Positions 9,715 to 18,101 of a stretch of DNA of 32,906 nucleotides are shown here, one piece after another (the stretch's first letter is position 1; the number at the start of each line of letters is the position of its first letter). The position numbers and the translations under genes are program-made. Below the pieces are notes generated by a model. It was not told the DNA's origin. It saw only the letters and a list, made by a program, of their open reading frames with translations, and did no database searches. This DNA comes from Oscillochloris sp. (GTDB lineage: Bacteria > Chloroflexota > Chloroflexia > Chloroflexales > Chloroflexaceae). The stretch spans positions 1 to 32,906 of the forward strand of contig JAAUQO010000050.1 in the NCBI GenBank assembly GCA_012032775.1, read 5' to 3'.

Positions 9715-12700
9715 ATGCCTTATCCGCTCTCGCGGGTTGCCCTGCTGCTCTGCATCGTCTTCGTACTAACGAGTATGCCATGGCCCGGTTCCCATCAACC
9801 GACCGCCCAGGCCCAGACCACCACACTCCAGCGACCCGACGGCTATGCACTGGCGTTTGACGGCACGAATGATGTTGTACGGCTGGAAAACCCGGCTCAT
9901 CTTAATTTCGCCGGCAACATCACGCTTGAGGCCTGGGTGAAAGTGGCCGCAACCGATGGCCTGCGCAATATCGTGGCCCACGGTTACTCAACCGCCCCGG
10001 TTAACGAAGTCTTTCTGCGCATCAACAACGGCTCCTATCAGGTAGGATCGTATTCGAATCAGGGCGGAGTCACCTCAAGCGCGGCCGCTTCGCCGATCCC
10101 GAATGACGATGCCGGCCGCTGGGTGCATCTGGCCGGAGTGTATAACGGCAACAGCTGGATTCTGTACCGGAACGGCGTGGAAGTCGCGCGCACTGTGGGC
10201 GCCGGCGCGTATACGATGAATGCATCCTGGGCGATCGGCGCGCGCGGCGCCGCCAACAACGAGCGCTTTTTCAGCGGCTTGATCGACGAGGTGCGGATCT
10301 GGAATACCAACCTCAGCCCCGAGCAGATCGCGGCACCACTGCCGGAAAGCAAACCGGCCAGCCTGGTCGGCGCCTGGTCGTTTGAAGAGGGACTGGGCGC
10401 CTTCGCCTACGACTCATCCAACTACGGCGAAACCGGCCACCTCGGCGCAGGCGCTATCGACGCCGCACCGGGCCGGGTGTTTGAGCGCGCCAATGTGCAG
10501 ATCGACCTGAATTGTGTGGCGCCGCCCTATGGTACGGCCCTGGCACTAGGAAACGAGGCCGAAGTGGTGCTCGGCAGCAGCGATATCGACGGCAAGCTGC
10601 GCTACCGCCAGTTCGACCTGACCAATAGCGGGTTAACCGAGCAGGATCTCGAGATCGGCGTGAGTGGGAATAATCCCGCTACCGCCTCGGTCGATTTTGC
10701 CGGCGACGGGGTTATGTCGTATGTGCAAGCCGCACGCACGGCGGCCAACCAGTTGCAATTGATCATCAACCGGCGGGATGGCGCGCCGATCACATTTCTG
10801 GATGCGAGCAGCAACAGCCTGAATATCGAATCGGTCGGCATCGCCGGATTGCTGCTCGACCCGGGCGGCACCCAGGAGGTGTTGGCGGCGGCATTTACCC
10901 CTGCCTCGGGCGGGTTGGCTATTCAGTTGTATCGACTCGCTGCCGACGGCCAGGTGATCGAAGATTACGCCGGTGCATTTGTCGGCTGGCAAGACAGCGG
11001 CTCTCTCGCAACCGAGGATCTCCAGGTGTTGGGCGCCGACCTGACCGGCGATGGGATCGAGGAGTTGCTGATCGGCGCGCTCGACGGGGTGAACTTGCAT
11101 GTGCTGGTGTTGGGCTACGACCCGAACTGGGTTGTGACCGCCGGCCAGAATTACCAGATCAGGTTGCGCCCGATCACCAGCTACGAGTTTGCGCTGCCGA
11201 ACGATTATCGGACGCCGCGCCTGAGTGCCGGCGATATCGACGGCGATTTCCGGGCCGAGCCGGTGGTTGCCTGGATCGCCAAAGACAACAATGGGCCGGA
11301 TATCGTCACCATAAAGGCCCTTGATCTTAACGCGAACAACCAGTTTGTCGAGCGCGAATGGACAACCCAGACCAATTCGAACTTCCTGGCGCTCGCCGTC
11401 GGCAATACGAATTTTGATCCGAATGCGAACGCGGCGAATGCACCGGCCGGCTTCCCCAACTTCGCCGAGGAGATTGTCGTCGCTTACCAGGAGTTCCAGC
11501 CCAACGGATGGAAGCTGCAAACGCTGACCTATTCGGGCGGGAATTTGCAGCCGCACAACAGCCTGTTCCAGAGCGGCGACGATCTGGCCGAACTGGCATT
11601 GGCCGTCGGCGATATGAACAACGACAATGTCGAAGATATCGCCCTGGCCGGGCGCTGGGATAGCCCATCATCGCGCCGCATCAGCCTCAACCGGTTGATC
11701 GACCAGCCGCAGGCGAACACTGCGCTGAATCTGGTGAATAGTTGGCAGACAAGTATCGAAACGAGCCGCGAGCTGGATCTGAGCGTGCAGTTGCTCGACT
11801 GGAACCACGACGCAGTGCGGGCGGTCTATGATCCCGCCGCCTTATCCTTTGCCTGCCGCCAGATCAACGAGCGCGAGATCGAGGCGGTGATCCACCAGCC
11901 GCCGTGGTGGAACGCGATTCAGGCCGACGGCAATCGTTACGCAACCTTCGGCAAAGAGGTGAGCGGTTCATTCGATGAGTCACAAAGCATCGCGACCGAG
12001 AAATCGAGCAGCGTTTCGGGCTATCTCGGCCGCGAAGTTGGGGTCTCGTTCTTCGATATTCTGAGTTTCTCGATCGGCGCCAAATACACCACCGGCTACG
12101 AAACCAGCAGTAGCGAACTGCGCGGCACCGGCCGCACCGCAAGCACCACCGTCTTCGAGGGCCATGCCGATTACGGCGGCAGCTTCGTAGCCTATGCCAA
12201 CAACGCACTCAATTGCTACAGTTATCAACTGCAACAGACCGGCGTGGCAAGCGACGGCACCATGCGCTATTGCCAGTACGACGACGTTAACTCAACCAAA
12301 GAGACGGCTTTGCTCGACACCTGGCAGATCCGCGGGCGCAGCGGCAATCAGGGCGCCGTGGTCGATCCGCAGGCGCCCGAGCACGCCAGTTGGTCGCCGG
12401 CAACCCGCGATTGGAGCAGCCTGAGCCTGTTTAAGCCGGTGCAGCAACTGGCCGGTTGCAGCACAACCTGGGCCGAAGGCGCCGTCGATCTGGATACCGG
12501 CGATGCCGCAACCTGCGACCAGGCCGGCGCATGGTGGCAGGTCGATCTCGGCGCAATTCAAGACATGACTCATATCCGGGTCTGGGGCGGCGAACATTAC
12601 CACGTTTTTATCTCGCAGGTCGATCCGCGCAGCCTGCCCAACCACGAAAACCCGGCCGTGCTCGCCACAATGCCCGGCGTGATCAGTTTCAGCCAGGGCG

Positions 12701-13755
12701 AAGCCACAAGCCCGGTGGCCACATTCGCAACCGTGCAGGCCGACGGTACACCCGTGAGCGGCCGCTACATCCGGGTACAAAGCGACAACCGGCCGTCGCT
12801 GACTCTGGCCGAGGTGCAGGTCTTCGACAGTCGCCATGTCGAGCCGGAGCGCTACCCGTTTGCGGTGAACGACCCGACCCCCGGCGACGGCACGCACCAG
12901 GTGAGTTTAGTGGTTGATGGCGTGGTGCGCCAGAACCTGACCACGCGCGGCAATCTGATCGGCCTGATCGGTAACGACCGCTCGGTCAGCACCGGCGGCG
13001 CCAATGTAGACTGGAGCCTGAGCCAGGAAACCGTGCAGTACATCACGAATGAAACGTCGTACAGTTGGACATCCAGCCATGGCGTGGAGATCGACGTTGT
13101 GGCGGCCACCGTTACCTTCGGCGGCGCCTACGAGTGGTCGAGCGGCACCACCAGCACCCGCACCCGCACAACATCGTGGGGCAGCGGGCTTATTCTCGGC
13201 GGCGGCATCGCCGGGTTGCCGAAAACCAATGCCGACGGTCAGGAGATCAACTGGTCGGGCGATTGCGACTACACCTTCAAGCCCTACTACTACGAGATCA
13301 GCGACTACTCGAACTACGGCTTCACCCAGCGCTACATGGTGCTCGATTACAGCGTGCCGAGTATGGACGATAATCCGCAGGCCGACCGCAGGGCATGCCG
13401 CAACGGCATCAGTGATCGGATCGGGATTGAGGATGCACCGGCGGCGGTTGCGGATCGGTTCGCGGTGACAATCGGCAGCGCCGCCATTACCCTTGATGTG
13501 CTGGCCAACGACCGCGACCCCGAGGGCGCAGCCCTGACGATCACGGCGGTCGGCGGATCGCCAAAGGGCGAGGTTGTGATCGACGGTGGACAATTGCGTT
13601 ACACCCCGGCGCCTGGGTTCACCGGCGAGGACCGCTTCAGCTACACCGTCAGCGACGGCGGGCTGAGTGCAACCGCCGAAATTGTGGTGACGGTGCTCGG
13701 CACTACGCCGGTAAGTGCCGGGAACACCCTCTACCTCCCGCTGCTGTTCCGCTAA
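9715..13755 (+). CDS. Large secreted multidomain protein: LamG, FG-GAP-like, discoidin-like and cadherin-like domains, C-terminal YLPLLFR
   Basis: This is an extracellular protein of 1,346 residues with no catalytic motif I recognise. The start at 9715 has AGGAGG five bases upstream. Residues 1-34 are a signal peptide (hydrophobic VALLLCIVFVLT, cleavage near AQA-Q). Residues 40-210 are a LamG/concanavalin-like domain (FDGTNDVV, LEAWVKV, GLIDEVRIWN). Residues 430-650 carry FG-GAP/Ca-binding-like repeats (DLTGDGIEE, DIDGDFRAE, DMNNDNVED). Residues 745-830 and 1098-1170 are two similar Ser/Thr-rich alternating beta segments, and residues 905-1037 between them look like an F5/8C galactose-binding domain (GAWWQVDLG, RYIRVQS). 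A cadherin-like/Big domain (1250-1328) precedes the tail TLYLPLLFR. Likely roles are adhesion, glycan binding or membrane insertion; none is proven. It is divergent from the SARP-type regulator. Confidence 0.85.
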   Translation: MPYPLSRVALLLCIVFVLTSMPWPGSHQPTAQAQTTTLQRPDGYALAFDGTNDVVRLENPAHLNFAGNITLEAWVKVAATDGLRNIVAHGYSTAPVNEVFLRINNGSYQVGSYSNQGGVTSSAAASPIPNDDAGRWVHLAGVYNGNSWILYRNGVEVARTVGAGAYTMNASWAIGARGAANNERFFSGLIDEVRIWNTNLSPEQIAAPLPESKPASLVGAWSFEEGLGAFAYDSSNYGETGHLGAGAIDAAPGRVFERANVQIDLNCVAPPYGTALALGNEAEVVLGSSDIDGKLRYRQFDLTNSGLTEQDLEIGVSGNNPATASVDFAGDGVMSYVQAARTAANQLQLIINRRDGAPITFLDASSNSLNIESVGIAGLLLDPGGTQEVLAAAFTPASGGLAIQLYRLAADGQVIEDYAGAFVGWQDSGSLATEDLQVLGADLTGDGIEELLIGALDGVNLHVLVLGYDPNWVVTAGQNYQIRLRPITSYEFALPNDYRTPRLSAGDIDGDFRAEPVVAWIAKDNNGPDIVTIKALDLNANNQFVEREWTTQTNSNFLALAVGNTNFDPNANAANAPAGFPNFAEEIVVAYQEFQPNGWKLQTLTYSGGNLQPHNSLFQSGDDLAELALAVGDMNNDNVEDIALAGRWDSPSSRRISLNRLIDQPQANTALNLVNSWQTSIETSRELDLSVQLLDWNHDAVRAVYDPAALSFACRQINEREIEAVIHQPPWWNAIQADGNRYATFGKEVSGSFDESQSIATEKSSSVSGYLGREVGVSFFDILSFSIGAKYTTGYETSSSELRGTGRTASTTVFEGHADYGGSFVAYANNALNCYSYQLQQTGVASDGTMRYCQYDDVNSTKETALLDTWQIRGRSGNQGAVVDPQAPEHASWSPATRDWSSLSLFKPVQQLAGCSTTWAEGAVDLDTGDAATCDQAGAWWQVDLGAIQDMTHIRVWGGEHYHVFISQVDPRSLPNHENPAVLATMPGVISFSQGEATSPVATFATVQADGTPVSGRYIRVQSDNRPSLTLAEVQVFDSRHVEPERYPFAVNDPTPGDGTHQVSLVVDGVVRQNLTTRGNLIGLIGNDRSVSTGGANVDWSLSQETVQYITNETSYSWTSSHGVEIDVVAATVTFGGAYEWSSGTTSTRTRTTSWGSGLILGGGIAGLPKTNADGQEINWSGDCDYTFKPYYYEISDYSNYGFTQRYMVLDYSVPSMDDNPQADRRACRNGISDRIGIEDAPAAVADRFAVTIGSAAITLDVLANDRDPEGAALTITAVGGSPKGEVVIDGGQLRYTPAPGFTGEDRFSYTVSDGGLSATAEIVVTVLGTTPVSAGNTLYLPLLFR

Positions 13756-13761
13756 AACTGC

Positions 13762-13802
13762 GGTGCTCGGTTGTTGTGGCAACGCTGCAACAACCGAGCA
13801 CC
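13762..13802 (+). terminator. Strong hairpin after the secreted-protein gene
   Basis: GGTGCTCGGTTGTTG (13762-13776) and its exact complement CAACAACCGAGCACC (13788-13802) form a perfect 15-bp stem with an 11-base loop, beginning six bases after the TAA stop. Only a weak T-rich tail (TCGTTGTC) follows. It most likely ends transcription or protects the 3' end. Confidence 0.65.
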
Positions 13803-13930
13803 TCGTTGTCTCACACCTGCTTGACAAGCGCCCACGCGATTGCGACGATGCACGGTCTCGTTAGGTCAGGTCGTATCATCCTTCCTCGGAGCAGATGGTT
13901 CCCAGGGCTGTTGCAACGTCGGGAATCCGT

Positions 13931-14069
13931 TGTCATTCCGACCGCAGCGCGCGGAGCGGAGGAATCTCGGCATAGCATATGCACACGGCAAAACCGATTC
14001 CCGCGCGACCCCTCCACGTCGCCGGAGCATGCCCTGAGCAGAGTCGAAGGGGCTCCGGTCGGGGTGACA
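13931..14069. repeat. 139-bp inverted-repeat intergenic element (MITE- or REP-like)
   Basis: The element is bounded by TGTCATTCCGACCG (13931-13944) and CGGTCGGGGTGACA (14056-14069), which are complementary at 12 of 14 positions. Inside the right half, CCGGAGC and GCTCCGG (about 14024-14058) form a nested stem with an inner CCCT/AGGG pair and contain GAGCAGAGTCGAAGG. I recall similar 'TTCGACTCTGCTCAGG' and 'TCATTCCGA..GAGGAATCT' strings as dispersed intergenic repeats in several bacterial groups. No transposase is present. Only one copy lies in this window, so dispersal cannot be shown here. Confidence 0.5.
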
Positions 14070-14204
14070 AGGACAGCATATTCAGGACGTTGCATCCGCC
14101 CGGAGATGGTTCCGGTCATTCGTGATCTATCAGAAGCGATATGCTACAATCGCAGCAGAACGATCTCGGTGTGGTAAACGATGAGTCGTACGGGAGGATA
14201 CTTC

Positions 14205-14435
14205 ATGGAAAAAGATTGGAAGCACCTCACGGCGGTTGAGTCGCACCCGGATATTGTCAGTGGTGCGTGGGTGTTTCGCGGAACGCGGGTACCCGTGGCC
14301 GCGTTGTTTGAGAATCTGCGCGATGGTGCGACGATTGATCAATTCTTAGCGTGGTTTCCTGGCGTCCAGCGGGCCGATGTGGAAGCCGTACTCAATTATG
14401 AGGTTGCGGTTCTGAGCACACCTGCAGCTGCATGA
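14205..14435 (+). CDS. DUF433-family antitoxin
   Basis: This 76-residue protein belongs to the DUF433 family of small helix-turn-helix-type proteins, usually encoded just before a DUF5615 PIN-like partner and taken as the antitoxin. Diagnostic stretches are HPDIVSGAWVFRGTRVPV, then LFENLRDGATIDQFLAWFP and VQRADVEAVLNY. The start at 14205 (MEKDWKHL) is preferred over the upstream ATG at 14181 because GGGAGG lies seven bases before it. The gene overlaps the toxin by four bases (ATGA), the usual coupling for such pairs. Autoregulation of its own promoter would be typical but no operator is evident. Confidence 0.85.
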   Translation: MEKDWKHLTAVESHPDIVSGAWVFRGTRVPVAALFENLRDGATIDQFLAWFPGVQRADVEAVLNYEVAVLSTPAAA

Positions 14436-14750
14436 AGATTCTGTTTGATCAGGGTACGCCGGTTCCCCTGCGCCGGCACCTCCAAGCGCACACGGTCACG
14501 ACGGCATACGAGCAAGGATGGGCGAGTCTGATGAATGGACAACTGCTGGCAGAAGCAGAATTGGCCGGCATCGATCTCCTCATCACGACCGATCAAAACC
14601 TCCGCTATCAACAAAACTTGCACGATCGCCGGATTGCAATTCTGGTGCTTGGCTCAACATCATGGCCCAAAAATACAACAGCGGATTGATGCGATTCGCG
14701 CGGCTATTACACGCGTTGGCCCCGGCAGCTACGAAGAAGTCGCGATCTAG
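14432..14750 (+). CDS. DUF5615 PIN-like toxin (frame break near the C-terminus)
   Basis: This is a predicted PIN-fold ribonuclease-like toxin of about 105 residues. The start MKILFDQGTPVPLRRHL, the acidic FDQ, the middle EQGW and the TTDQNLRYQQNL motif are characteristic. The annotated frame stops early at 14689 after SWPKNTTAD. The neighbouring frame continues as PKIQQRIDAIRAAITRVGPGSYEEVAI to 14750, the expected family C-terminus. The break lies in the CCCAAAAA run near 14666-14673 and fits one extra base, either a sequencing error or a real inactivating slip. I annotate the restored length. Toxicity is inferred from the family. Confidence 0.82.
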
Positions 14751-14960
14751 GGTTGTCGCACCCAATCACGTGGTACAAGGCGTTGTTTCGTGTTCCGCTA
14801 TGGCACTCCTGACCCACCATCGCCTTCTACATTGGCCGCAAACCGCGGCGCTCTTGTGACCCATTTTGCCGCAGTAACTCCATCTGCATGGCAAGCTCAT
14901 TCCACAACCCGCGGCGCGAGTACTCCGTCCGAAGAACCATGACGGAAACAACCGCCGTAA

Positions 14961-14982
14961 GGGCGGCCCAGCGTGGCCGCCC
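14961..14982. repeat. GC-rich inverted repeat
   Basis: GGGCGGCC (14961-14968) and GGCCGCCC (14975-14982) form a perfect 8-bp stem with the six-base loop CAGCGT. It lies more than 200 bases past the toxin gene, so it is more likely a palindromic intergenic repeat than that gene's terminator. Only one copy is seen in the window. Confidence 0.4.
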
Positions 14983-15040
14983 CGGTGTGGTCGCCCAACC
15001 GATCAGAATAGCCCGGTCAGTCTACTGGTTGGCACGCCCG

Positions 15041-15140
15041 CATAACAATTTTTTCACCCCTTCAGGTCTACTTTTTAACGTATTTTTACATATACCGTCT
15101 ATTCCTCAAGTACAATCCAAATAGATCGTATTGTTATTTA
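15041..15140 (+). promoter_or_regulatory. AT-rich probable promoter zone for the glycan cluster
   Basis: The base composition drops sharply here, with T runs and strings such as AATTTTTTC, TTTTTAACG, TATTTTTACATATA and TTGTTATTTATTG. A -10-like TACAAT lies at 15111-15116, but the nearest -35-like hexamer (TTTACA, 15085-15090) is 20 bases away, longer than ideal. The zone sits about 350 bases before the first glycosyltransferase, so the transcript would carry a long leader. The exact start site is not determined. Confidence 0.35.
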
Positions 15141-15370
15141 TTGATTCGATCTACTCCAACCAACCGTCCACCGCACACACTCAACCAGAACTCATGCATG
15201 CCAAACTGTGCGCAATCGCAGAGACAGAACATGATGCACCGACGCACACTTGTTCTCTGTGAAGATGACAGGCACGGCCGCCAAAGCATCGTGTCCACCT
15301 GGATGAGCAGCGAAGCTCTCACACTCCATCCGTAGTAATAGTGCAGTCGCCTGGCATTTCGCTGCCCGGT

Positions 15371-15425
15371 GCGGTTTCACGCATCCTTGGTTCAAGGGTG
15401 GTAGGGATTGAGCGGATTGAAACGC
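15371..15425 (+). promoter_or_regulatory. Possible structured leader before the first glycosyltransferase
   Basis: GCGGTTTCA (15371-15379) can pair with TGAAACGC (15418-15425) with one bulge, and it encloses a small CCTTG-GTT-CAAGG hairpin. The structure would sit about 70 bases before the ATG at 15494. I do not match it to a known riboswitch; it could be chance. Confidence 0.2.
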
Positions 15426-15493
15426 ATTACCGCAATGCCGCATATGCACTGGAGGCTATTGGCCCGTAATCGCGCGTAGGAGACACAATTAGA

Positions 15494-16549
15494 ATGCATA
15501 GTATCGGGGTTACCCACGGTGTTCAAGCCGCCTCACTCACCGCTCCCACCCGACCTACTGTCTCGGTTATTGTGCCTGTATACAACGGTGGTGAAGCATT
15601 TCGGCGTTGTCTTGAAGCATTGCGATCGACCGACCCGGCCCCGTACGAGTTGATCGTTGTCGCCGACGGCGACACCGACGGTTCACGGGATGTTGCGCGC
15701 CGCTTTGATGCGCAGGTATTGGAATTCGCGCAACCCAACGGCCCGGCAGTTGCCCGTAATGCAGGCGCCGCAGCGGCAAGCGGCGAGATCCTCTTTTTTA
15801 TCGACGCAGATGTGGCGGTGCGCCACGACACCATTGGGCAGGTTGCCGCTACATTCGCCGCCGACCCCTCGCTCACGGCGCTGATCGGCTCGTATGATGA
15901 TGCGCCGGGCGCCGACGACTTTCTCTCGCAGTACAAAAACCTTCTGCACCATTTTACTCATCAGACGGGGCGCGCAGAAACCTTCACCTTCTGGGGCGCC
16001 TGCGGCGCGATCCGGCGCGCGGCATTTCTGGCGAGCGGCGGCTTCGATGAGCGCTATCGCAAGCCGAGCATCGAGGATATTGAACTCGGCTATCGCCTGT
16101 CGCAAGCCGGCAATCGACTGCGGCTCGATAAAACGCTTCAGGTTAAACACCTGAAGCGCTGGGGTGCGCTCAATCTTCTCCGCACCGATTTCTTCGGCCG
16201 GGCGTTGCCCTGGACCGAGTTGATCCATCGCCACGGCTCAATGGCCAACGACCTCAATCTGGGATTAAGCTCGCGCCTGAGTGTGGTAGCCGTGTACACC
16301 CTTGGCGCAAGCCTGCTTGTTGCCGCGCGCCGTCCGCAAGTGCTCGCTGTTGCCGGTGTACTGGCCGGGGCATTAGTCGCATTGAATATGCCGGTCTACC
16401 GGTTTTTCTTCCGCAAGCGCGGTTTGCGCTTCACATTGGGCGTTATTCCCTGGCACTGGCTGTACTTCGGCTACAGCGGACTCGCCTTTCTGATTGGCAG
16501 TTACCGCGCGAAACGTATTTTTGGCCGGCGCACGCGCACTGTTCAATAG
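15494..16549 (+). CDS. GT2-family glycosyltransferase with C-terminal membrane segments
   Basis: This 351-residue inverting GT-A enzyme transfers a sugar from a nucleotide donor to a membrane-held acceptor at the cytoplasmic face. The N-terminal domain shows VSVIVPVYNGG (about 23-33), VADGDTDGS in place of the usual DDGS (about 57-64), the metal-binding DAD (104-106, FFIDADVAV), and IEDIELGYRL with the catalytic acidic ED (194-195). Three hydrophobic stretches follow (about 262-279, 283-300 and 315-337) and should anchor it in the membrane. TAGGAGA lies about 10 bases before the start. It is the first gene of the cluster and may add an early sugar; donor and acceptor are unknown. Confidence 0.85.
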   Translation: MHSIGVTHGVQAASLTAPTRPTVSVIVPVYNGGEAFRRCLEALRSTDPAPYELIVVADGDTDGSRDVARRFDAQVLEFAQPNGPAVARNAGAAAASGEILFFIDADVAVRHDTIGQVAATFAADPSLTALIGSYDDAPGADDFLSQYKNLLHHFTHQTGRAETFTFWGACGAIRRAAFLASGGFDERYRKPSIEDIELGYRLSQAGNRLRLDKTLQVKHLKRWGALNLLRTDFFGRALPWTELIHRHGSMANDLNLGLSSRLSVVAVYTLGASLLVAARRPQVLAVAGVLAGALVALNMPVYRFFFRKRGLRFTLGVIPWHWLYFGYSGLAFLIGSYRAKRIFGRRTRTVQ

Positions 16550-16587
16550 GCAGAGGCTTCGGACATTCAAGCAGAAGGAGAAGCGCA

Positions 16588-18101
16588 ATGTTGAGATACC
16601 CAGTAGTGATCGCCGGCGGTGGGCCGGCAGGACTAACAACGGCTTACGAACTCGCCCGGCATGGTCTGCGCCCGCTTGTTTGCGAAAAGCATCATATTGT
16701 CGGCGGGATTGCCCGTACCGAGCAGTACAAGGGCTATCGCTACGATATCGGCGGCCACCGTTTTTACACCAAAGTGCCGGCGGTCGAACGCTTCTGGCAC
16801 GAGGTGTTGGGCGATGAATTCGTCGAGCGGCCGCGGCTGTCGCGTATCTACTACAACGGCCTGTTTTATAACTACCCGCTCAACCTGATCAACACGCTCA
16901 TGAATCTCGGCCCAATCGAGAGTTGCCGGATTGTGTTGAGCTACCTTCAGGCCCACATGTTCCCGAGCCGCCAGGAAGAGACTTTTGAGGAGTGGGTGAC
17001 GAACCGCTTCGGACGCCGGCTCTTCGCGACCTTCTTCAAAACCTATACCGAGAAGGTCTGGGGCTTTCGTGCAAGGAGATTCGCGCCGATTGGGCCGCCC
17101 AGCGCATCAAAGGGCTGTCGCTCTCGGCGGCGGTGATGAATGCGCTGTTCAAGGTGAACAACACCAAAACCCTGATCGAGCGTTTTCATTATCCGATCCT
17201 GGGGCCGGGCCAGATGTGGGAACGCTGCCAGCAGGCGGTCGAGGCGATGTCGGGCGAGGTGCAACTCAACACCGATGTGGTGCGCATCTGCCACGAAGCG
17301 GGCCGGGTAACAATGGTGTATGTGCGCCACGGCGAAACCGAGCAGGCGATCGCCTGTGAGCATTTTATCTCCAGCATGCCGCTGAACGAGTTGATCTTCA
17401 AGCTCGATCCGCCGCCGCCGCCGGAAGTGCTCGCTGCGGCCCACGGCCTCAGCTACCGCGATTTCATCCTGGTCGGCCTGATTATCAATCAGGAGCGGGC
17501 CTTCCCCGACAACTGGATCTATGTCCACAGCCCCGAGGTGAAGGTCGGGCGCATCCAGAATTTCGGCAACTGGAGCCCGGATCTGGTGCCCGATCAGAGC
17601 CGCACCAGCCTGGGCATGGAATACTTCTGCAACGAAGGCGACGATCTCTGGGAGATGTCGGATGCCGATCTGGTGGCGCTGGCAACCAGGGAGATCGACA
17701 AGCTGAGCCTGGCCCGCGCCGAAGCCGTCGAGGACGGCACGGTGATCCGGCAGCCGAAAGCCTACCCGGTGTACGACGGCACCTACCGCAACCATGTCGA
17801 GACGATCCGCGCCTATCTGGGTGAGCTTGAGAACCTGCAAACGATCGGCCGCAACGGCATGCATCGCTACAACAACCAGGATCACTCGATGTTGACCGGG
17901 ATGTTGGCGGCGGAGAATGTGTTCGGCGCCAACCACGACTTGTGGGAAGTGAACACTGAGCGGTCGTACTACGAGGAGTTTACGCGGGCGGAGCAGAAGG
18001 AGAGGGAAGTTCATGGCGCCACTCAGAATCGGGCTCATCGGCTGCGGTCGCATCGCGCAACTGGTGCATCTCAACATCCTGACACAGTCGGCGGCGATTA
18101 A
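16588..18101 (+). CDS. UDP-galactopyranose-mutase-like NAD(P)/FAD-dependent oxidoreductase (frame break near 17060)
   Basis: This flavoprotein of roughly 470-500 residues is related to amine oxidases and UDP-galactopyranose mutase. The N-terminus MLRYPVVIAGGGPAGLTTAYEL carries the FAD dinucleotide-binding glycines (10-15), and DIGGHRFYTK follows. AAGGAG precedes the start. The frame breaks at the GGGG run at 17060-17063; one extra G gives TYTEKVWGLSCKEIRADW, rejoining the frame that begins within 16992-18101. The conserved part ends near 17990 (HDLWEVNTERSYYEE). The last ~35 codons run 89 bases into the next gene and look like out-of-frame readthrough of it. By context it isomerises or oxidises a nucleotide sugar, but mutase activity cannot be claimed: the protein is longer than classical UGMs. 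Confidence 0.8.

Larger units (their letters stand above)
14751..15493. other. Intergenic region upstream of the glycan cluster; no gene seen
   Basis: This 743-base gap has no ORF with both a ribosome site and protein-like composition. It contains a GC-rich hairpin (14961-14982), a markedly AT-rich stretch (about 15041-15140) in an otherwise GC-rich window, and a region able to fold upstream of the first glycosyltransferase. It most probably holds the promoter and a long leader for the fourteen-kilobase glycan cluster. Confidence 0.55.

Noticed and set aside
10633..13827. Minus-strand ORFs of about 300 residues opposite the secreted protein
   Set aside because: They are shadow frames of the plus-strand gene, which has a signal peptide, domains and a strong ribosome site; the shadows have neither a good start nor recognisable folds.
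13888..14112. Direct repeat of GATGGTTCC on both sides of the 139-bp element
   Set aside because: The copies are 29-42 bases outside the element's ends rather than flush with them, so they do not behave as a target-site duplication and may be chance.
14766..14951. Possible minus-strand gene remnant upstream of the glycan cluster
   Set aside because: One reading frame gives a short protein-like string (LWNELAMQMELLRQNG), but it has no start, ribosome site, family match or length to support a gene or a named insertion-sequence remnant.
15141..15335. Small plus-strand ORF in the leader region
   Set aside because: No ribosome site, and the translation is a featureless mix of polar residues; treated as leader sequence.
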